From positions 16,604,001 through 16,668,000 of the forward strand of contig NC_037090.1 of assembly GCF_002994745.2 (NCBI RefSeq): a stretch of DNA of 64,000 nucleotides, given 5' to 3'. Below the pieces are notes generated by a model that searched no databases, was not told the origin of the DNA, and was given only the letters and a program-made list of their open reading frames with translations. Position 1 is the stretch's first letter, and each line of letters begins with the position of its first letter. The stretch comes from Rosa chinensis (taxonomy: Eukaryota > Streptophyta > Magnoliopsida > Rosales > Rosaceae). Below are positions 57,927 through 64,000 of the stretch, piece after piece. The position numbers were made by a program, and so were the translations under genes.

Positions 57927-58391
57927 TTGTTTATAGGGAAAAATTCACCAACGGTGTCTGGACAATTTGGTGACTTTCACAATAATACCTAAACTCTGAA
58001 TGTTATCAATGTGATACCTAAACTATACTTTTCGTATTATCGTCGTACCTCTGGCGAACTTCGGTCACATCTCCGTCAACTGTGAGCACGTGAGCCCAAA
58101 AATGAGGGCAAAAAAGACATTTTGCCCTCAGTTTGTTTTAGGGAAAAATTAACCAACAGTGTCTGGACACTTAGAGGACTTTCATAATGATACATGAACT
58201 TACAAAGTTATCAATGTGATACCTAGACTTATTTTTTTGTATCAACGTCGTACATACGACCAATTTTCATCACGGAGCAGTTAAATTTTGCACGTGAGTA
58301 ACTTAATAAAGACAAAAAGGAACGATGTACCCTCAAAAGTCTTTTTTTCTTTCTTTATTCTTCTTCTTTCTTTCTTTCTTCTTCTTCTTTT

Positions 58392-58800
58392 TTGGTTTCT
58401 TCTTCCCCTGATTTGAATCATCAAGATTCAAATCATCTTGCTTGTCGGATTCCCACCGCCGATTTCCGATCAAACACAGCCACTGCGTCTCAATCCACCT
58501 TCATGCACTGCAGATGTTTTTGGTTCCCCCCCCCCCCCCCCCACTTCAAATCCTACAGCAAATTGAAATTGTGCACTGAGGCTTCGCCGCTCACTCCGAG
58601 TTCATCCCCGCCGCTGCCGCCGATGACTTAGCCACCACCACTATCATTCTCTCCTTCGACCCCCTTTTATACACCATTGATCAGGAACTCAGACCCCGCC
58701 AGCCCTCCACTCTCAAATCACAGCTCCAATCCCACCCCGCCATCCTCTCCGTTGTTCCCGACATGCAACACCATCCTCACCTGCAACTTTATCGGTCTAG
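58392..58800 (+). pseudogene. Unidentified captured coding-like segment in the Pack-MULE
   Basis: GC-richer DNA, with one frame (from about 58620) reading IILSFDPLLYTIDQELRPRQ and then SQLQSHPAILSVVPDMQH. The SHPAILSVVPD piece weakly recalls the propeptide end of plant subtilases, but I would not assign it. A poly(C) run lies at 58527-58542. Confidence 0.3.
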
Positions 58801-58989
58801 CTGACAACTTCGGCCTCTAGCCCAGCTTCGATAAGAGGCAATTGTAGGCAGACAAATATTAACAACTTCCGCCTCCACACCATCCTCACCTGCAGAAAAT
58901 TAGAGTTGTTCTGATTCACCAACTCTGCCACTCCGTTGCTACCCACCATTGCGCCTCGCCGATTAGCAGACAAAGAACTCGGGGCCTCC

Positions 58990-59422
58990 ACCATCGAGAA
59001 ATGGAGGCTCGCGTTTTGCGTGTCCTGCACTGCAGATATCGGCACTGTCGGAGAAGATGTTGTCTGAACAGAAATTGAGTTCGGGTTCCACGGCGGCAGC
59101 TCGTCGAGCTCATCGATTGAGGCCTTGGCTTTCTTGATGAGCCAATCGACGGCCTTGCTTGGCCGGTAGTATCCAAGCCGGTTTTGCGCATCGTAGAATT
59201 GGTGTGGGCGGCGAGCCGGACGCGATGGTCCCTGGGGACTTTGGCGGTGCAGACCTTGCTGTGGCGGTCCTTCCGGCCGGTGGCCCTTAAAATGTGGCCT
59301 CGAGCCTCCACGATTTCGCTGGCGGTAGAGGAAGAAGTAGACCTTATCCCCAAACCCAATCGAGAAGTAGCAGAGGATGACGTCATTGCGCGATGGTGGA
59401 GGTTGTTGTGGCTCTCCCCCAT
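58990..59422 (-). pseudogene. Captured TCP transcription factor fragment (class II, TCP4-like)
   Basis: Minus-strand frame 59422-59190 reads SEIVEARGHILRATGRKDRH, then SKVCTAKVPRDHRVRLAAHT. This is the basic region and first helix of a CIN-type TCP domain. The next part is in a different frame (about 59195-59080): QFYDAQNRLGYYRPSKAVDW, then LIKKAKASIDELDELPPW, the rest of the helix-loop-helix. A deletion of several bases at about 59197 causes the shift. TCP proteins bind GGNCCCAC-type sites and control leaf and flower growth. The fragment has no intact frame, but could give antisense or small RNA matching the parent gene. Confidence 0.9.
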
Positions 59423-60299
59423 TTTTCTTCCTGCATATTCGATGGTGGGTTATCTGAAAGCGGTGGTGTTGGCAAGGAGAGAATGAGAGAATAAAGAAAC
59501 CGAAAAAGAAGAAGAAGAAGAATAAAGAAAGAAAGAAAGAAAAGAAAAGGAAAAAAAAAAACTTTTGAGGGTAAATCGGTCTTTTTTTCTTCATTAAGTG
59601 ACTCACGTGCATCGTACGTGCAAAATTTAATGACTCCGTGACGGAAATTGATCGTAGGTACGACGTTGATATGAAAAAATGAGTCTAGGTATCACATTGA
59701 TAACTTTGTAAGTTCAGGTATCATTCTGAATGTCCCCTAAGTGTCCAGACACCGTTGGTGAATTTTTTCTGAGGGTAAATTGGTCTTTTTGTCTTCATTA
59801 AGTAACTCACGTGCATTGCACGTGCAAAATTTAACGGCTCCGTGACTGAAATTGGTCGTAGGTACGACGTTGATATGAAAAAATGAGTCCAGGTATCACA
59901 TTGATAACATTCAGAGTTCAGGTATCATTGTGAAAGTCACCAAAGTGTCCAGACACTGTTGGTGAATTTTTTCCCTTGTTTATAACTAATGAATTAATGG
60001 GCTAGCTTGGGTATCATATATATAACAGCGGAAAACCAGCGAGCAAAGTTTTGGTCGATAATGGCTCAATGGTAAGTACTCTACCGAATGAATACTCCCT
60101 TCATTTAAGGTTTTAATAAGACATAGTGATGATAAAACTAAAAATTATATAGTTCTCATCGTATTAAACTTTTAAAGTCGAAACAGTTAAGTTAAATTAG
60201 TAACTATTTACAACCAAAAATTCTATAATTCTTGTCAATATTAAACTTTTAAAGTCAAAATAGTTAAATTAGTAACTATTTACGATGTGTCATGCATAA

Positions 60300-60590
60300 T
60301 AAATTAATGAGAAAAATTCAGTTACATTCCCTAAATTATGTTGTCAAGGACAATTTGATACCCGAACTCTTAAAAGTATCAATATGATACCCAAAGACAT
60401 ATTTTAACATCAACGTGATACTTCTGTAAAAAATTTGTGATGGTTCCGTTAAAAAAGTGACGTGGCAAGCACATGAACACCAAAAACAAAGAAAAATACC
60501 AATTTACCATTTTTCTTTTGTTAATTCATCATTTTTTCTTCTTCTTCTTTTTCTTTTTCCTTCTTCTTCATCTTCTTTGATGATCTGGGA
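60300..60590. mobile_element. Partial Mutator-like terminal repeat, interrupted by hAT
   Basis: GAGAAAAATTCAGTTACATT, then TTTGATACCCGAACTC and ATCAACGTGATACTT, resembles the terminal repeats of the elements at 57936 and 38061. A pyrimidine-rich stretch follows (60530-60580). The partner end is not in the window; a hAT element appears to start at about 60593. Confidence 0.4.
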
Positions 60591-60779
60591 ACTAGGTCTG
60601 GGACCGGTTTTGAAAATGTAAAAATTTGCCCGAACCGGAAAGGGAACATCGGTTCAGTTGTTGCATTTGACATGGGTGGAACCGACTGGAACCGGAACGG
60701 AGAACCTTCGGTTCGGTTTTCCGGTTGTAACGGTTCCTTGGTGAAGTTGGAAAAAATCCCAGAAACAAGCAATATTCCA

Positions 60780-61790
60780 ATTCCAGACTTAAGTTTCAGA
60801 CTTTTGGCTTCTACATTCCTGCTTCTAGTTCACTATAACTTGGGAAAAAAATGTCATAATGATACACACTATGCAATTATGCACATATGCACTGTGGAGT
60901 TATAAACTCAAATACTTAATAACTTACAATGAAAATCTAAATTCCAATAAAGAACTAAAAACGTATGCAGGCACTAATGCAAACTCACTAAGTGCAGATA
61001 TGCACTAATGCATTATACAAATTCAAACTCACTACTCACCAAATCAAATCAGTAGCAACAACTCAACAAGTACCGCAAGTCTAACAAATTACAAATAAAC
61101 AAACGAAACAAAGTCACCAAATGCTCCAAGTCAAATAAGTCCTTATTTCACTAATTCAGTCTATCCCATCTTCAAGTCTTCAAATTTTCCAGCTCTGCAG
61201 TTCTGCTCTTCAAATCTGCAACTCTTCATCAGTTCATCAGCCAACGACTTCACAAGTCCTAGACCCTACATCAATTCATGACTTTGTTAGTGCATACTTA
61301 TTACTCACAAAGACAAGTCATACATACCAGCTTTAGCAATTGCAAAATTAAATAAGCTTACTGGCAAAGAAATGAGCACTAAAAGGGAGTCTATAAACTT
61401 GGACAGAGCAAATTACAAATTTAGATAAACTGAACATTATCAACGAAAACATTACCAACTGAAGCTTACTGGCAGAAAATTAAAAATTGGATAGAGCAGA
61501 ATACCAAATGAATCCTGGCATTTCCAACAGGAAAGATAAAATCAATAGATTACCAACACAAATGCAAATTTCCAACAATCAGAAATGCAAAGATGATTTG
61601 GAGCAGCTCGACCACAATTCAGACATACACTTCCATAATTCAATCAAACATGCAAAAGTACAGAAATACCAACTTTACAATGCATACCAGATTCCTTCGA
61701 CATTCAACAATGAAATACCAGATTGAATTGAATTTGCATACCAACAAAATCTGAAATAAGTAACTCAAAGAACATACCTGAGATCTTTTT
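60780..61790. other. Non-coding 3' region of the hAT element
   Basis: A-rich and AT-rich DNA with no recognised coding content on either strand. The (T)10 run near 61790 and a CTT-rich tract at 61870-61905 lie just before the transposase end. Confidence 0.45.
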
Positions 61791-61947
61791 TTTTTTTGCT
61801 GATCTTGATGCATCAGTAGCTGTCGATGTTTTCACACTCTTTGATGCCTTTGAAGCAGCTTCTTGTGCCTTCTTCTTCTTCTTTTCTTCTTCTTCTTTTT
61901 CTTGTTCTGAAAATTGAAAACAAAGATAAATGGAGCATTAGATCCAT

Positions 61948-64000
61948 TCAGCCAACATACTTTTCTGTAAAATAAAGAAAAGAATCCGAAAGCAAACTTT
62001 TTTCAACATCTTCAAGCCAGGTCGTTTCCTCGGGAGTAGGCACATAAGCCAAGCTAGTAATGCTATCACTTTTCAGCCAATTTTGGAGGCAAATGAGTGC
62101 TTCAACTGATTTGGGAGTCAAAGAACTCCGATGTGGGTCAATAACTCTCTTCCCTGTGCTGAAACTAGACTCATTAGCCACTGTACTAACTTGAACTACT
62201 AGAACATCTTTAGCTACAGCTGCCAGGTTAGGGTATTTTGATCAATTCAACCTCCACCAAGCCAAAAAATTTGAATTCAAGTTTCTCACCTTTTGGTGGC
62301 TTTTCTATAGGATCCAAAAGATATCGGTCAACATCATTTCCCAACACAACAGCATCACCATCTTCAAGCACTTTAGCCCAGTCTGCTAACATGTCTGCTA
62401 CCTTTCCAGAAACCTTTTTGTGACTGTAACGACTACTGCTGACCCCAGAAACAACAGATGATGCACTTTTGCTTTTTTGTGAGGTTGAACAGCCATTGGA
62501 GGTAGCATACAAGTCTATTAGAGCGATGACAAGTTCTTTAACTTCATTAGATATCCTCTTCACTCCTCGGCTTCAAAACACAACATCATTGTGCATATTC
62601 TTTCGACATTAAGCAGTTTGTACCTTGGATCCAGCACTAATGCAACCAAAAAGAGTTGGTTAATGTCATCGATGGATGCAAAGTATTTTGTATACTTTGG
62701 CCTTCATCTTTTGTGACATTGCAATCAAAACCCTTTCAGCCTCACTTCCATCGGGCCTATAAGGTTGGCAAAACAGTTCTTCGATTTGACAATGGATGCC
62801 AACTATGTCTTGGAATGCCTTTGGTGAAGTTGGGTGGTTTGTAGCACTCAATCTCAAGGTTGTTTCATAGAAAACCCTACAAAACTTCACAAATACTGCT
62901 GCCTTGTTCCAATTAGATTCTGTTGGAGGCCCTACCCTCTTCGTAGACGCTTTGGACTTTGTTTGCACCTCTACATAATCACCCTCTTCACCTAGCTCAT
63001 CATCATCAACCTCATCTTCATCAAAGTAACTCTTATACTTAGAGTCATCATCGTCGGCCAGCAAAACAAATGCTTCTTTGAGCTCCAATGCAATGTCCAA
63101 CATAATATAGGTGGAATTCCACCTTGTTGGCACATCCAAGACACATATTTTTTTGCAACCGACATCTTCACTTTCAACACAGGCCTTGAAACTATCTAAT
63201 CTAGCAGATGAACTCCTTACATATCAAACTGCATTCCTAATTGAAGCCACAGACTTATCAAGCAAATGAAGACCAGACCTCACAATTATGTAAACTATGT
63301 GAGCTAAACATTTGACATGTAAAAACTTCCCCCCAAAAATCTGTCCTTTCTCCGAATTGTTCAATTTTTTCCTAACGTAGTCCATGGCCACCTTGTTTGC
63401 CGAAGCATTATCGACAAAAATAGTGAGAACCCTTTCTATGTTCCAGTTTCTCAAACAAGACTCAAGTATTTTTCCTATTGTAATTCCTTGGTGATTTGGA
63501 ATTACACAAAAATTAAGGATCCTTTTATGCATTTTCCACCCATTATCTATGAAATAGGCAGTTAAGACCATGTAATTTATGTTCTGCACCGACGTCCAAG
63601 TATCGGTGGTCAAACATACACAATGGCCTGCTAATTCCCTCTTCAACTCTTCCTTGTTAGAAGCATACATCCTCAAGAAATTCTTCACTATCACTTTCCT
63701 ACATGGATTTTTCCACTTCAGAACAGCTACACTACAAAAGTATTTGAATTCTGGTCTTTCTACAGCACTAAAAGGGAGCTCATCCATCACTACCATTAGA
63801 GTTGCAGCTTCAGTGCATGCTTCCTTACTCCAATGCCTAACTATTGCAGTAGGATCATCCACACCATCACTTCCCAAAACACTCTGCCTTTTTGCTAAAT
63901 CAGCCCTCCCCGGATACCCCATACATACCTGCTCTATGTGTTTCATCAATGAGCTAGTACCATTACTAGTTGAATTAGCTGCAAGATGAGTAGGACAATA
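61948..64000 (-). pseudogene. hAT transposase (BED-zinc-finger / RICESLEEPER type), broken and partial
   Basis: Minus-strand pieces in order: 63949-63224 has the catalytic region (VCLTTDTWTSVQNINYMVLT, IFVDNASANKVAMDYVRKKL, LHVKCLAHIVYIIVRSGL). 63180-62666 has DVPTRWNSTYIMLDIALELK and continues. 62563-62228 has a middle segment. 62181-61948 has the hATC dimerisation block (SSFSTGKRVIDPHRSSLTPK, then ALICLQNWLKSD). The N-terminal BED zinc finger should lie to the right, outside the window. A stop at about 63221 and breaks near 62650 and 62225 separate the pieces; some gaps may be introns. hAT transposases cut and paste DNA as dimers. This copy looks inactive. Confidence 0.85.

Larger units (their letters stand above)
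57936..59975 (-). mobile_element. Mutator-like element with captured TCP gene fragment (Pack-MULE), doubled inverted ends
   Basis: The left end GGGAAAAATTCACCAACGGT and the inverted right end GGGAAAAAATTCACCAACAG are flanked exactly by TTGTTTATA (57927-57935 and 59976-59984), a 9-bp duplication. Each terminal repeat is about 200 bp and occurs twice in succession: left at 57936 and 58141, right ending at 59975 and about 59770. The structure looks like a repeat within a repeat. The interior contains a damaged TCP transcription factor segment on the minus strand and other coding-like pieces. No transposase is present. Confidence 0.9.
60593..64000 (-). mobile_element. hAT transposon, 3' part (continues past right edge)
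   Basis: The left end near 60593 reads TAGGTCTGGGACCGGTTTTG. It is followed within 150 bp by many GAACCGG and GGTTCGG motifs, as in the subterminal regions of plant hAT elements. A minus-strand transposase occupies 61948 to the window edge. The other end, and so the 8-bp duplication, is outside the window. Confidence 0.7.

Noticed and set aside
58797..59612. Intact 271-residue TCP-containing protein
   Set aside because: The frame holds only the second half of the TCP domain. The first half is in another frame after a small deletion, so no functional TCP domain is encoded.

Overview
This window is nuclear DNA from a flowering plant, most likely a eudicot. The evidence is spliced genes with GT-AG introns, plant-type alpha carbonic anhydrases, a CHY/RING ubiquitin ligase, AT-rich spacers with (TA)n and (GA)n microsatellites, and a heavy load of plant transposon families. 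The overall style (AT-rich introns, a compact copia element, ACAACGG-type CACTA ends) would suit a Rosaceae genome. That is an inference, and nothing in the window proves it.

Host genes are few. (1) At the left edge are two exons of an unidentified minus-strand gene (1-165 and 553-825). (2) A plus-strand alpha carbonic anhydrase cluster follows: alphaCA-1 with seven exons (11063-13475, 277 aa), alphaCA-2 with seven exons (40780-43984, 284 aa) and a decayed fragment (about 47918-48205). (3) A minus-strand CHY/CTCHY/RING-type E3 ubiquitin ligase has twelve exons (48715-51144, 293 aa). All three spliced models were assembled by hand and keep frame through every junction.

The rest is mostly mobile DNA. 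4535-9165 is a 5'-truncated LINE with an exact 15-bp target duplication. 14434-34264 is one Ty1-copia element. Its two 218-bp LTRs lie 19.4 kb apart because a decayed CACTA (En/Spm) element with TNPD-like and TNPA-like genes (about 15.4-28.66 kb) sits in its leader. That CACTA is itself split by a second, 5910-bp CACTA (22084-27993) carrying pieces of several host genes, among them UPL6-like and acetoacetyl-CoA thiolase-like segments. Matching duplications bracket both the outermost element (ATGGT) and the innermost one (TAT), so the order of insertion can be read directly.

34.5-48 kb holds three short poly(A) retroposons, an internally deleted LINE, a Mutator-like element and several MITEs, all with readable target duplications. 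It also holds a decayed LINE fragment next to the carbonic anhydrase pseudogene. 51.2-64 kb has no confident host gene. It contains two more Mutator-like elements, one carrying a TCP transcription factor fragment, and a decayed hAT transposase that runs off the right edge.

The most unusual content is the three-level nested element, the two gene-capturing elements (Pack-CACTA and Pack-MULE), and the carbonic anhydrase cluster whose members have been pushed apart and whose fourth introns were independently expanded by insertions. I saw no tRNA, rRNA or CRISPR array.
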